Source: Chloroflexota bacterium (GTDB lineage: Bacteria > Chloroflexota > Dormibacteria > CF-121). Taken from it: 34,343 bases of DNA. The stretch lies in assembly GCA_005881175.1 (NCBI GenBank), contig VBEN01000024.1, positions 1 through 34,343 on the forward strand, written 5' to 3'. Below, in pieces: positions 8,047 to 15,372 of the stretch. The translations under genes were made by a program, and so were the position numbers. The notes under the pieces were generated by a model, which was given only the letters and a program-made list of their open reading frames with translations, searched no databases and was not told the DNA's origin. Within the stretch, counting starts at the first letter, position 1; every line of letters starts with the position of its first letter.

Positions 8047-8882
8047 CAGGAGGCGGCGGGGACGGGATGACAGAGCCAGGCAGGATATCCAAGACGCCGG
8101 ACCGTGGCCAGCGCCTTCTCCGCATCGCGTTGGTCCTGAAAACCGGCGAAGAACGCCGCCCCCGTACCGGTCATGGCCATTCCCGGAACGGCGGCCCGCA
8201 ATGGCTCGATGGCCTCATCCAGCGCGGCGAACAACCGGCGGCTCGTCCCCTCTAGATCATTTCCGAACTCGATCGCATTCTCATTCGCCAGCGCCCGGAC
8301 CAGCGCCGGCGTGCGATGCGCGGTCGGCTCGGTTCCGTCCACCGCCGCGTAGACGGAACGCGTGGAGATCGCCACCGGAGGACACACCACCAGGAAGCGC
8401 CAGCTCGCGGGGAACGGCAGGAGTGGCTCGATGGTCGATCCCAGCCCGGTCGCCCGCGCGGTCCCACCAGAGAGAAAGAACGGAACATCCTGGCCGACGT
8501 TGGTGGCGACCTCGACGAGCTCGGTCGACGTCAGCTTCAGGTCGTAGAGCTGGTTGGCGGCACGGAGGAACGCGGCGGCATCGGCACTGCCGCCGCCCAG
8601 GCCGGCGCCCATCGGGATCCGCTTGAAGAGCCGAAGGGTGAAGGGCAGATTCCGGCTCACCCGGCCTTCCAGCTCGCGGGCCGCCTTCAGCACCAGGTTC
8701 TCGCCATCGATCGGCGTGCCCACCACCTCGAAGACCCGGCAATCCGTGCGTTCGACCCAGACCAGGTCATGCAGCGAAATCGTCTGCATCACCGAGTCGA
8801 TCTCGTGGTAGCCGTCGGGGCGGCGACCGGTGACGTCCAGCGTCAAATTGAGCTTGGCGTATGCGGGCAGGATCAGCGCCAC
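8046..8882 (-). CDS. ispE: 4-diphosphocytidyl-2-C-methyl-D-erythritol kinase
   Basis: IspE phosphorylates CDP-methylerythritol in the non-mevalonate isoprenoid pathway, which also feeds undecaprenyl phosphate for the cell-wall genes next to it. The 278-residue GHMP kinase starts LILPAYAKLNLTLDVTGRR with the family's catalytic Lys, has GYHEIDSVMQTI, the ATP-binding glycine loop PMGAGLGGGSADAAAF (about 90-105), and the C-terminal GTGAAFFAGF motif. The start codon is GTG. A TAGAGT box (8893-8898) ends 10 nt upstream, just beyond a G-rich repeat that separates it from murJ. Its stop overlaps the murT start by one base, so ispE and murT form a translationally coupled pair. Confidence 0.95.
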   Translation of the reverse strand: MALILPAYAKLNLTLDVTGRRPDGYHEIDSVMQTISLHDLVWVERTDCRVFEVVGTPIDGENLVLKAARELEGRVSRNLPFTLRLFKRIPMGAGLGGGSADAAAFLRAANQLYDLKLTSTELVEVATNVGQDVPFFLSGGTARATGLGSTIEPLLPFPASWRFLVVCPPVAISTRSVYAAVDGTEPTAHRTPALVRALANENAIEFGNDLEGTSRRLFAALDEAIEPLRAAVPGMAMTGTGAAFFAGFQDQRDAEKALATVRRLGYPAWLCHPVPAAS

Positions 8883-8892
8883 GTCGACACGA

Positions 8893-8898
8893 ACTCTA
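8893..8898 (-). promoter_or_regulatory. Possible -10 box (TAGAGT) of ispE
   Basis: TAGAGT on the minus strand ends 10 nt before the ispE GTG, giving a leader of only a few bases. It lies between the murJ-proximal repeat and ispE, so ispE-murT could be transcribed independently of murJ. Weak on its own; it follows the pattern seen at other genes here. Confidence 0.35.
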
Positions 8899-8899
8899 T

Positions 8900-8936
8900 C
8901 CCCCTCCCCCCTTGTGGGGGAGGGTCGGGGTGGGGG
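8900..8936 (+). repeat. G-rich palindromic intergenic repeat, copy 1 (G4-capable)
   Basis: A 37-bp element between murJ and ispE, starting directly after the murJ stop codon. It folds as a C-run/G-run hairpin around CTTGTG, and the plus strand has four G tracts separated by 1, 2 and 1 bases (8916-8936), a strong G-quadruplex candidate. The second copy at 10512-10548 is in the opposite orientation and differs at 4 of 37 positions. It resembles REP-like extragenic palindromes of the same C/G-tract design that are seen in many high-GC bacteria. Confidence 0.8.
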
Positions 8937-10496
8937 CTATACGCGAGAGCGATCACGCCGGATCACCGAGAGCACGACGCCGACTTCCTCACTCCGCAAG
9001 CCAAGCTGGATCGCCACGTAGGTCGCCGCCGCGAGCGCGACCGCGGCCAGCGTCGCAATCAGCGGCCGCAGCCCACCCTGCAACGATCCGCCCGTGATTC
9101 CGTAAGCGACACCGGTCGTCACCAGGGCCATGGGCACGACCCCGATCAGCGCGCGCCGCACGGTGCGAAGGATGGCGCGTCCCTCCAATCCGCCGAGGCG
9201 CCCGCGCAGGGCACGCATGAGCAGAATCGCGTTGAGGGTGGCAGCGATAGAGGTGCCCAGCGCCAATCCGCCCTGGGCCAGCAGCTGGACCAGGATGACA
9301 TTGGTCCCCAGGTTGACTGCAATCACCACCAGCGAGATGCGGAGCGGCGTGATGACGTCCTGCAGCGCATAGAAGACCCGGACCAGCAGGGCCGTCGCCG
9401 CCTGGCCCGCCAGGCCCAGACTGAAGAACGTAAGGGCGTAGGCAGTCTGCCTGACCGACTCTTGGCTGAACTGGCCGCGCTCGAAGAGGGCGGCGGTGAT
9501 CGGCACGCCCAGGATCGCCAGTCCGACGGAGGCGGGGACGAGCACGAAGATATTGAGCCGCAACGCGAGCGCGGTGCGATGCCGAATAGAGTCGATCGCG
9601 CGGACGGCCGCATCTCGCGCCAGGAAAGGAAAGAGGACGAAGGCCAGCGCCTGCGAGAAGGTGCCCAGCGGCAGTTGCGCGATCGTGTCGGCGTAGCGCA
9701 GCGCTGCCACTCGACCATGGGGCAGCGATGTGCCCAGAATTGTGTCAACGAAGACGTTGACCTGGGCCGCCGCCAGCCCCAGCGCGATCGGGAACATCAG
9801 GCGGCCGACTTTGCGGACGCCCGGATCGGACACGCCCAGCGCCATGGTCGGGCGCCAACCGGTGCGCCAGAGTGACGGCAGCTGCACGCCGACGTGCAGG
9901 ATCGCCCCGCAAACCACCCCCACGGCCAGTGCGGTCACGCCATATCGTGGCGCGAACACGGCGGCCGCCACGATGATCGCGCCGTTGTAGAAGAGCGGCG
10001 CCAGCGCCTGAGCGAAGAACCGCTGATACGCCGTAAGGATCCCAATGACCATGCCGCCGGCGCCCAGGAAGATTGGTTGCAGCAGCAGGATCCGGGTGAG
10101 CGCGACGATCAGCTCATGGTCTTTGCCGCTGTAGCCAAACGCGATCAACGAGACGTACCAGGGCGCCACGACAAACAGCACGGCGGCGCCGACGGTCAGG
10201 ATCAGGAAGGACGCGTTGAGCACCCGACCGGCAATCTGCCGGGCTCGTTCCGGCTCATTCTTCGCGAGGTGCTCGGACAGCACTGGAATGAAAGCGGAGC
10301 TGATGGCGCCCGCGAGCAACAGATTGAACAGCAGGTCCGGGACGCCGAATGCCACCCGATAGTCATCGAGGTTGTGGTTGGTGCCAAACGTGTTGGCGAT
10401 CACCAGCTCGCGGACCGCGCCCAGGACGCGACTCAGCCCGTATGCGACCAGGATGAGCGTGGCGGCAGACGCGATGCGCCGCCGCTCGCTAGACAT
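8937..10496 (-). CDS. murJ: Lipid II flippase MurJ
   Basis: MurJ moves lipid II across the cytoplasmic membrane. The 519-residue MOP-superfamily protein has about 14 TM helices and opens with the family signature SAATLILVAYGLSRVLGAVRELVIANTFG, followed by DDYRVAFGVPDLLFNLLLAGAIS and SAFIPVLSEHL. Later segments include GTSLPHGRVAALRYADTIAQLPLGTFSQAL, matching the family's conserved central region. The ATG at 10496 follows a GATAAT box by 8 nt, so the mRNA may be leaderless. It is followed on the same strand by ispE and murT, making a cell-wall/isoprenoid group. Inverted copies of a G-rich repeat sit on either side of it. Confidence 0.94.
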   Translation of the reverse strand: MSSERRRIASAATLILVAYGLSRVLGAVRELVIANTFGTNHNLDDYRVAFGVPDLLFNLLLAGAISSAFIPVLSEHLAKNEPERARQIAGRVLNASFLILTVGAAVLFVVAPWYVSLIAFGYSGKDHELIVALTRILLLQPIFLGAGGMVIGILTAYQRFFAQALAPLFYNGAIIVAAAVFAPRYGVTALAVGVVCGAILHVGVQLPSLWRTGWRPTMALGVSDPGVRKVGRLMFPIALGLAAAQVNVFVDTILGTSLPHGRVAALRYADTIAQLPLGTFSQALAFVLFPFLARDAAVRAIDSIRHRTALALRLNIFVLVPASVGLAILGVPITAALFERGQFSQESVRQTAYALTFFSLGLAGQAATALLVRVFYALQDVITPLRISLVVIAVNLGTNVILVQLLAQGGLALGTSIAATLNAILLMRALRGRLGGLEGRAILRTVRRALIGVVPMALVTTGVAYGITGGSLQGGLRPLIATLAAVALAAATYVAIQLGLRSEEVGVVLSVIRRDRSRV

Positions 10497-10504
10497 CGGT
10501 GGTC

Positions 10505-10510
10505 ATTATC
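10505..10510 (-). promoter_or_regulatory. Probable -10 box (GATAAT) of murJ
   Basis: GATAAT on the minus strand ends 8 nt before the murJ ATG, consistent with a leaderless or near-leaderless start. It abuts the second G-rich repeat, which occupies the place where a -35 region would lie. Confidence 0.45.
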
Positions 10511-10511
10511 C

Positions 10512-10548
10512 CCCCCACCCCGGCCCTCCCTCACAAGGGGCGAGGGAG
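10512..10548 (+). repeat. G-rich palindromic intergenic repeat, copy 2 (inverted)
   Basis: Second copy of the 37-bp element, in the divergent region between murJ and rpsT and inverted relative to copy 1 (33 of 37 positions the same). Its minus strand carries four G tracts with 1-2 base spacers, again a G-quadruplex candidate. It covers the upstream regions of both murJ and rpsT promoters. Confidence 0.78.
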
Positions 10549-10569
10549 AGACCGTCTTGAGGTCTCGGA

Positions 10570-10575
10570 TATAAT
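10570..10575 (+). promoter_or_regulatory. Consensus -10 box (TATAAT) of rpsT
   Basis: A perfect TATAAT ends 10 nt before the rpsT ATG. Transcription starting about 7 nt downstream would leave a leader of about 4 nt and no Shine-Dalgarno site. No -35 box is seen at 16-18 bp; a TTGAGG at 10557 is too close. Confidence 0.6.
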
Positions 10576-10585
10576 CACCGCTCGC

Positions 10586-10948
10586 ATGGCGAATACCCAG
10601 TCGGCAAAAAAGCGCGTGCGCGCCTCGCTGCGGAAGCGCGATCGGAATCGCTCCACCCGCTCGGCGGTGAAGACGCTGGTCTCGCGTGCCAGGCGCCCGG
10701 CGCTGCCGGATGCGGCCAGCCTGACGAGCGAAGAGGTGCGCCGTGCCATCAGCGCGCTCGACAAGGCCGCAGAAAAGGGCGTCCTGCATGCGAATAATGC
10801 CTCCCGTCGCAAGGCGCGCCTGATGAGTGCGCTCGCCAAGCTGGCCCCGGCTGCCGAGCCGCAGCAAAAGGCCCCTCCCAAAAGTAGAACCAAAGCATCA
10901 CCGGCCCTGGCAAAGCCGGCGACGAAGACCGGAAAGACCCGCTCCTAG
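10586..10948 (+). CDS. rpsT: 30S ribosomal protein S20
   Basis: S20 binds 16S rRNA early in small-subunit assembly. The family start MANTQSAKKRVRASLRKRDRN fixes the ATG at 10586; the ORF-track extension upstream runs through the repeat and promoter. The core continues NRSTRSAVKTLVSRAR, AISALDKAAEKGVLHANNASRRKARL. At 120 residues it is about 30 longer than usual because of a Pro/Ala/Lys-rich basic tail after residue 88. The TATAAT box lies 10 nt before the ATG. Its TAG stop shares the four bases CTAG with the stop of the convergent haloperoxidase gene. Confidence 0.95.
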   Translation: MANTQSAKKRVRASLRKRDRNRSTRSAVKTLVSRARRPALPDAASLTSEEVRRAISALDKAAEKGVLHANNASRRKARLMSALAKLAPAAEPQQKAPPKSRTKASPALAKPATKTGKTRS

Positions 10949-12474
10949 GTCAAGTCGCCGTTGATATAGCTCTGGGCGCGGGCCCAGGCGAGCTCGGCGA
11001 CGCGGCGCCCGGCGGCCCTCGCCTCGAGGTCAGCCTGCTCGAAATGGATCCCCCCGTAGCGCCGGGAGAGCCCGGCCTGGTTCGCGGCATCACTGAAGGT
11101 GTGCCAGCGCAGCGTCAGAGCGCTCGCCGGGACGGCCCCGGGTTCGACCTTCGAGCTCCCGGCTGAAAACGTAACCGATGCGCCGAAGCGATCGCTGCGG
11201 GTGAAACGTCTCAGGATTTCCGCCCCGGCCGCGCTGAAAGTACTATGCCCCGAGCTGTACTCCGCAAAGGGCGGCGTCGGGAAGGTGGACGCTTGATACG
11301 GCAACCACTCGGAACCGTCCAGCAGCCGGGTACCTCGATACGGCCCACCCCAGGCACGGACCTGCTGTCCCTTAAAGGCGTAGCGGATGGCCGTGATTGG
11401 CCGGACCGAATCGAAGGCCCGCTTGTTATCCCAGCAGCAGATGCTGGCATCAAAGATCGCGTTCGTGAGGCCGAAGAAGAGCTTGACGTCGGCCTCCACC
11501 CCGTGCCGGTGGGCACCGTGATGGTCACGCCGCGAGACAAACTGAGCGAAGAGGTTCCAGTGTCCGGGCGGTAGTTCGGAATGAGGCCCGTCTGCCCAGT
11601 ATTCGGCGATCATCTTCTGCTCGTCGGTAAGAGCAGCGCTGAGGCCGAGCAGGGCACCAGCCTGTGACTCAAAGGCGCGCGATCCGAGCCTGGCCGGCCC
11701 GCTCGGGGATCGCAACTGGGCGACGCTGCTTAGCCCGAATGGCGTGACGTGCTGCCATTGGGCGCCCACGAAGGCCTGCGTCACAACCGCTCCGCTCGCG
11801 TCAACGTAGCGCAGCGGCTGCCACCGATTCGGGTCGTGGACCGCCGCTCCGTCGAAGTGGCTGCCCGGTCGTAGATCCATGGGATCGTTGACCGGCGCGT
11901 AGCGCGTGTAATCGGAGTAGGCGACACCGGGATTTCCACCGGGCTCATCGCCCAACTGGTTCGCGCCGTCGCGGTGCCGGTACTCGAGGACCGCCTGGGC
12001 GGCCAGATTGCCGACTCCGGCGGCAGTGCTGAGGTCGGTCGTCGTGTTGGCCGGGTCGTACCCCAGCCGCCTCATCAGCGGGTCGAAGACACTCACGCGG
12101 TCGCCGGGAAAGAGATCGACGGCCGCGCGGTAGGCGGCGAAGCTGACGGCCGTGTTGATGTTGGCAAGGGTGCGTTCCCAATGCGGTCGCCGGAGAGCTC
12201 CGCCGAATCGCGTCCCGATGGCGCGATCGTCGTACGCAGCCCAGGCATCAAAGACGCTCGTATGAACGATGGCCAGCGCGCGGGCAACCATCGGCGGGCC
12301 AAGCTTCGAATCCCGGGCGCCCTGAAGTGCCGCGTCGTTCCAGAGCAGAACGACGCTATCGCCGGAGGCGAATACGTCAAGCGGGACAGCGCCGAGCGCT
12401 GGGGCGGCCGCCGCCAGCACTCCCCACTTGAGCGCAGTTCGGCGCGTAATCCGCAGAGATTCGCGCTTGCTCAT
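10945..12474 (-). CDS. Tat-exported vanadium-dependent haloperoxidase / PAP2-superfamily protein
   Basis: A 509-residue protein with a twin-arginine signal (ITRRTALKWGVLAAAAPALG), so it is probably folded with its cofactor and exported. The C-terminal half carries the vanadate/phosphate site of the haloperoxidase-acid phosphatase superfamily in order: KRAFDSVRP (about 350), YSSGHSTFSAAG (about 405) and SRRYGGIHFEQAD (about 470). The family oxidises halides with peroxide or hydrolyses phosphate esters; the sequence cannot decide which. The start is supported by AAGGGG a few bases upstream of ATG 12474. It is the last of three minus-strand genes for exported proteins (13802 to 10945), and its stop shares CTAG with rpsT. 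Confidence 0.88.
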   Translation of the reverse strand: MSKRESLRITRRTALKWGVLAAAAPALGAVPLDVFASGDSVVLLWNDAALQGARDSKLGPPMVARALAIVHTSVFDAWAAYDDRAIGTRFGGALRRPHWERTLANINTAVSFAAYRAAVDLFPGDRVSVFDPLMRRLGYDPANTTTDLSTAAGVGNLAAQAVLEYRHRDGANQLGDEPGGNPGVAYSDYTRYAPVNDPMDLRPGSHFDGAAVHDPNRWQPLRYVDASGAVVTQAFVGAQWQHVTPFGLSSVAQLRSPSGPARLGSRAFESQAGALLGLSAALTDEQKMIAEYWADGPHSELPPGHWNLFAQFVSRRDHHGAHRHGVEADVKLFFGLTNAIFDASICCWDNKRAFDSVRPITAIRYAFKGQQVRAWGGPYRGTRLLDGSEWLPYQASTFPTPPFAEYSSGHSTFSAAGAEILRRFTRSDRFGASVTFSAGSSKVEPGAVPASALTLRWHTFSDAANQAGLSRRYGGIHFEQADLEARAAGRRVAELAWARAQSYINGDLT

Positions 12475-12502
12475 GATCCCCTTCCTCGGTGATGTGACAG
12501 GT

Positions 12503-12525
12503 GAGCGCTGGCGCTGACAGCGCTC
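12503..12525 (-). other. Intergenic inverted repeat in the exported-protein cassette
   Basis: GAGCGCT and AGCGCTC (7 bp) flank a 9-nt loop, between the haloperoxidase start and the upstream secreted protein gene. There is no T run, so it is not a standard terminator; it could stabilise or attenuate the transcript. Confidence 0.45.
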
Positions 12526-12546
12526 CCCGTGCCGGACGACAACAAC

Positions 12547-13095
12547 TTAATGGATCGTAACCTGACCCTCCAGCAGGATCTCCTGGAACGCTAGTCCCGA
12601 GATGACCAGCGTCGCCGTGGTGCCAGGGCCCCCTGCCTTCACAGTGAATGTGAAGGGCTCGTTTGTCCCCGCTCCTAGACCCGTGACGGTTGCCGTCCCG
12701 TGCAGGACCGCGGTTCCGTCTTTCACCGTTACCGACGTGACCTTGCCCGTCACGTACATCGCGTTCACCTCAAAGTCCCCGCTCTCCGGACTAAAGCTTG
12801 TCGCCACCGGGGGCATGAGTGCCAGGCACTCGAAGGCGCCACCCTGCGCATTGGCGTGGAAGGCCAGAACGGTGGTCACCGGTACAAGTCCGGGTCCGCC
12901 GCCCTCGATGATGGTCTTTCCGCCACCCGCTACTTGGTGGCCTCCATCTTTCGCGGCTCCAGCGCTTACGGGCAGCGCCGCGGACGCCAAAAGACCGAGC
13001 GCCAGCAGGATTCCTGCCCATCCGCCCACGCGACGTAACCATCGAGTCATCCCGCGCCGCGACTGCCTGTTCGAAAATCCGTCTTCTGCGACCAT
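12547..13095 (-). CDS. Secreted beta-rich protein of unknown function
   Basis: I do not recognise this 182-residue protein. It has a basic N-terminus, then a hydrophobic export segment (GWAGILLALGLLASAALPVSAGA, about 25-47), then a small domain rich in Val, Thr and Gly with alternating hydrophobic residues (GKVTSVTVKDGTAVLHGTA, PFTFTVKAGG), suggesting a beta sandwich. One Cys only (FECLALMPP). The ATG at 13095 is supported by GGGGAGGAG about 6 nt upstream; an internal ATG at 13050 (MTRWLRRVGG) would give a more standard signal length. It lies between two Tat-signal proteins and is probably co-expressed with them. It resembles, in size and composition, the other small exported protein of the cassette only loosely. 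Confidence 0.7.
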   Translation of the reverse strand: MVAEDGFSNRQSRRGMTRWLRRVGGWAGILLALGLLASAALPVSAGAAKDGGHQVAGGGKTIIEGGGPGLVPVTTVLAFHANAQGGAFECLALMPPVATSFSPESGDFEVNAMYVTGKVTSVTVKDGTAVLHGTATVTGLGAGTNEPFTFTVKAGGPGTTATLVISGLAFQEILLEGQVTIH

Positions 13096-13128
13096 CCCGT
13101 GCTCCTCCCCTTTAGCCGATCTACATTC

Positions 13129-13156
13129 AAGGGAGACGGCTGCGGCCGTCTCCCTT
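13129..13156. other. Strong intergenic hairpin in the exported-protein cassette
   Basis: AAGGGAGACGG and CCGTCTCCCTT pair perfectly over 11 bp (12 with the closing C-G), around a TGCG tetraloop. It sits between the stop of the 13182-13802 gene and the start of the 13095 gene. Only two or three T residues follow on either strand, so it may be a partial terminator or an mRNA stabiliser that sets different expression levels along the cassette. Confidence 0.6.
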
Positions 13157-13181
13157 TCATGCCGTGATTGCCACCGTCTAA

Positions 13182-13802
13182 CTAATCGTCGCGCTTACCA
13201 AGAAAGTGGAAGACCGTGGGACCACCAAGCCAGTGCGAGAAGTCGACGTACTCTCTGGTTGCGGTAATACCTTCGAACATGCAGTCGGGAGCACCCGGCA
13301 GGTGGCAGTCAACTGTCAGCACACCGCTCCTGCCATCGTCGTACTTGATCCTGAGCAAAACCAGACCGGCTGTTGCTGTCGCCTTTGTTCCTCCGGGAAT
13401 GCAATCCTCGAAGGGAGGGAACTGCCCGCCTGGCGCCGGGGTCCAGCTCAGCAGTTCGGTAACGCGGTAGTGGCCCGAGCCGGGGAGGCAGCGCGCATCA
13501 GCGGACGATACCGTCCAGGTTCCCCCGCCGGTGACGCCGCGAACGCATCGATTGCGGACGTTCGGAAAGGTCCCGGAGCCGGTCATCATGATGGTCGTTG
13601 CACCTTCGGCTTGCGCGGACGAGGTGCCACCGGGGCTGACGCAGCCGTCGACGATTTGGATCAGGTCCCATCGAACCCGTCCGCGGCCCTCCCCCTCATC
13701 TCCGTCGGCGAAGGCTGTGACCGGTGTCCCCAGGGCACCGGCGACACCCGCCGCCCCTACGCCTTTGAGGATCTGTCGCCGCGTGATGCGCAGGTCTTCC
13801 AT
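13182..13802 (-). CDS. Tat-exported cysteine-containing protein of unknown function
   Basis: The 206-residue product begins MEDLRITRRQILKGVGAAGV, a clear twin-arginine signal with an AFADG cleavage region. ATG 13802 has GGAGGGAG about 6 nt upstream, so I reject the longer ORF-track start. The mature part is acidic near its start (DGDEGEGRG), then has about seven cysteines in a beta-rich domain (VDGCVSPGG, RNRCVRGVTGGGTW, ARCLPGSG, EDCIPGG, VDCHLPGAPDCMFEG), probably disulphide bonded outside the cell. I recognise no family. It is the first gene of the three-gene exported cassette that ends with the haloperoxidase. Confidence 0.75.
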   Translation of the reverse strand: MEDLRITRRQILKGVGAAGVAGALGTPVTAFADGDEGEGRGRVRWDLIQIVDGCVSPGGTSSAQAEGATTIMMTGSGTFPNVRNRCVRGVTGGGTWTVSSADARCLPGSGHYRVTELLSWTPAPGGQFPPFEDCIPGGTKATATAGLVLLRIKYDDGRSGVLTVDCHLPGAPDCMFEGITATREYVDFSHWLGGPTVFHFLGKRDD

Positions 13803-13991
13803 GGCACTCCCTCCTTGAGAGAACAAGCGACCCTGCTCCCGAGGCCCGGTCCCCTTGCCGGGCAGGATCACGCTAAGCGAAATTGGTGCCCTTGGTCAAG
13901 CGAAACTTTCACCTTTCTTTACGGGCAAGCTGCGCTGCGTCAGATGAGCTTGAGCGAGGCGGCCAAAGGTTGCCGCCGACGCCGTAAGGGC

Positions 13992-14978
13992 CTAGCCTGC
14001 GGTGCTCAGCACCTGCTCGAGAATGAAGCCCTCAACGGCAAGCCGGGCATCGAGCTCACCCAACTTGATCTGCTCTTCGAGCTTGAGCAGCTGGTGGAAC
14101 CCGCGGTCCAGCTCGGCGGCGCTGTAGTCGGCCGCCTGGCGGAACGCTTTTTCCAGGACGAAGGGATGCTCCGAAAGTCTCGCCTGCAGGTCGGCTACTG
14201 TCCCACCACGATCCCGAATCGCGCGCGCCTGCAGCAGGCGGCGCCAGTGGCTGACCAGCGTGTAAAGCAGCCAGGTTGGTTCACGTCCCGCATCGAGCAA
14301 TGACTGCAGCACCCCGGCCACCTCGCCCGGGCGCGAGCTCCCCAGGGCATCGGTCAGGGCGAAGATCTCATCTTCGCGCGTGTCGCTGACCAGTGCACGC
14401 ACCGCGTCCTCGTCGATACGGGTCGATGGCAGCGCATAAATGGCGAGCTTGACGATCTCCTGGTCCAGCAGGCGCAGGTCGGGCGCTGCGCGCTCGAGCA
14501 GGAGCCGTACCGCGGTCGGCGTGATCGTCAGCCCGCGTTCTTCCGCGAGCTTGCGCACCCAGCCGGCGCGATCCGACCGGCGGGGCGGCTCGTAGCGCAG
14601 GATCCGGGCGCGCTTATCGCGTTCCATCGCCGCCACGGTTTTGTAGATCGGATTACCCGGCGCAATCGCCGCGTGGATGACAAGGATGAGCTGGGTCGTG
14701 TCCGGAATGCCCTCCAGATACGCGGCTGCGCGCTCCGCCCCGGCCCCCTTATCCCGTTTACCTGCCAGCAACCCCCAATCCCGGAGCACCAGGACACGGA
14801 CGGCGTCGATGAAGGGCAGGGTGCCGGCCTTCTCCGCGAAGGCATCAGCGCTCAGGCCGTCAGCCTGCAGATCTTCGTAGTTGAACTCCAGCGTGAGGCC
14901 CGAGCGGACGGGCTGCAGCAGGTCGCGAGCCGCCCGGTCAACCAGGTAGCTCTCGCCCCCGTGGACGAGCGTGATCAC
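13992..14978 (-). CDS. holA: DNA polymerase III subunit delta
   Basis: HolA is the clamp-loader subunit that opens the beta clamp during replication. The 328-residue protein begins VITLVHGGESYLVDRA, the usual start for the family; the ORF-track extension (15029) runs into the upstream gene. It continues with KAGTLPFIDAVRVLVLRDW, a segment RAGWVRKLAEERGLTITPTAV and LRLLDQEIVKLAIYA, then DEIFALTDALGSSRPGEV and LLYTLVSHWRRLLQARAI, all typical of delta domains II and III. The GTG at 14978 lies 13 nt after the stop of the dehydratase gene, so it is probably transcribed with it. The C-terminus ends EGFILEQVLSTAG. Confidence 0.9.
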   Translation of the reverse strand: MITLVHGGESYLVDRAARDLLQPVRSGLTLEFNYEDLQADGLSADAFAEKAGTLPFIDAVRVLVLRDWGLLAGKRDKGAGAERAAAYLEGIPDTTQLILVIHAAIAPGNPIYKTVAAMERDKRARILRYEPPRRSDRAGWVRKLAEERGLTITPTAVRLLLERAAPDLRLLDQEIVKLAIYALPSTRIDEDAVRALVSDTREDEIFALTDALGSSRPGEVAGVLQSLLDAGREPTWLLYTLVSHWRRLLQARAIRDRGGTVADLQARLSEHPFVLEKAFRQAADYSAAELDRGFHQLLKLEEQIKLGELDARLAVEGFILEQVLSTAG

Positions 14979-14991
14979 GAGGCCATGCGGT

Positions 14992-15372
14992 CTACTTCGC
15001 CTGGCTGCTCGCGCCCGCCGTTGGCGCAAAAACCCGGTCGATCTTCGCCGCCATGTAGAAATCGCTCTCGGTCAGGCCGTCGATTTTGTGCGTCCAGAGG
15101 TAGGCGCGCACCTCGCCCCAGCGGACATAGAGGTCCGGATGGTGACCTTCGGCCTCGGCGACCGGCGTGATCCGGTTTACGAAATCGACGGCGGCCACCC
15201 AATCCTTCACCTTGAACGACTTGATCAGCTTCTTATCGTTTTCGACCTGCCAGTCCTCGAGTTGCGCGAGCAGCGGCGCGATCTGCTCGTGGGTCAACGG
15301 GGGCGTCCCCCCTCGGCAGGGAACGCATTTGTTATCGGCGAGATTCGACGATGCCACGGCGGGCTCCTTCAT
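14992..15372 (-). CDS. 4a-hydroxytetrahydrobiopterin dehydratase (pterin carbinolamine dehydratase)
   Basis: A 126-residue PCD/DCoH protein that dehydrates 4a-hydroxy-tetrahydropterins. The catalytic motif is clear: AEAEGHHPDLYVRWGEVRAYLWTH, followed by KIDGLTESDFYMAAKID. An N-terminal CVPCRGG precedes the domain, as in many bacterial members. Its start overlaps the RpiB-like gene by 41 bp; a GTG at 15357 is an alternative start with a smaller overlap. In bacteria without phenylalanine hydroxylase this family is often placed beside molybdopterin genes; moaA lies just upstream here, which fits an accessory role in pterin metabolism (inference). Confidence 0.9.
   Translation of the reverse strand: MKEPAVASSNLADNKCVPCRGGTPPLTHEQIAPLLAQLEDWQVENDKKLIKSFKVKDWVAAVDFVNRITPVAEAEGHHPDLYVRWGEVRAYLWTHKIDGLTESDFYMAAKIDRVFAPTAGASSQAK

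Noticed and set aside
8900-8936. Copy 1 of the G-rich repeat as a rho-independent terminator of murJ
   Set aside because: There is no T run and it recurs in a divergent promoter region, so a repeat element fits better.
8316-9875. 519-aa plus-strand ORF
   Set aside because: Shadow of ispE and murJ; it also runs through the intergenic G-rich repeat and shows low-complexity Asp/Arg/Gln composition.
10557-10562. TTGAGG as a -35 box for rpsT
   Set aside because: Only 7 bp separate it from TATAAT; a -35 needs about 17 bp.
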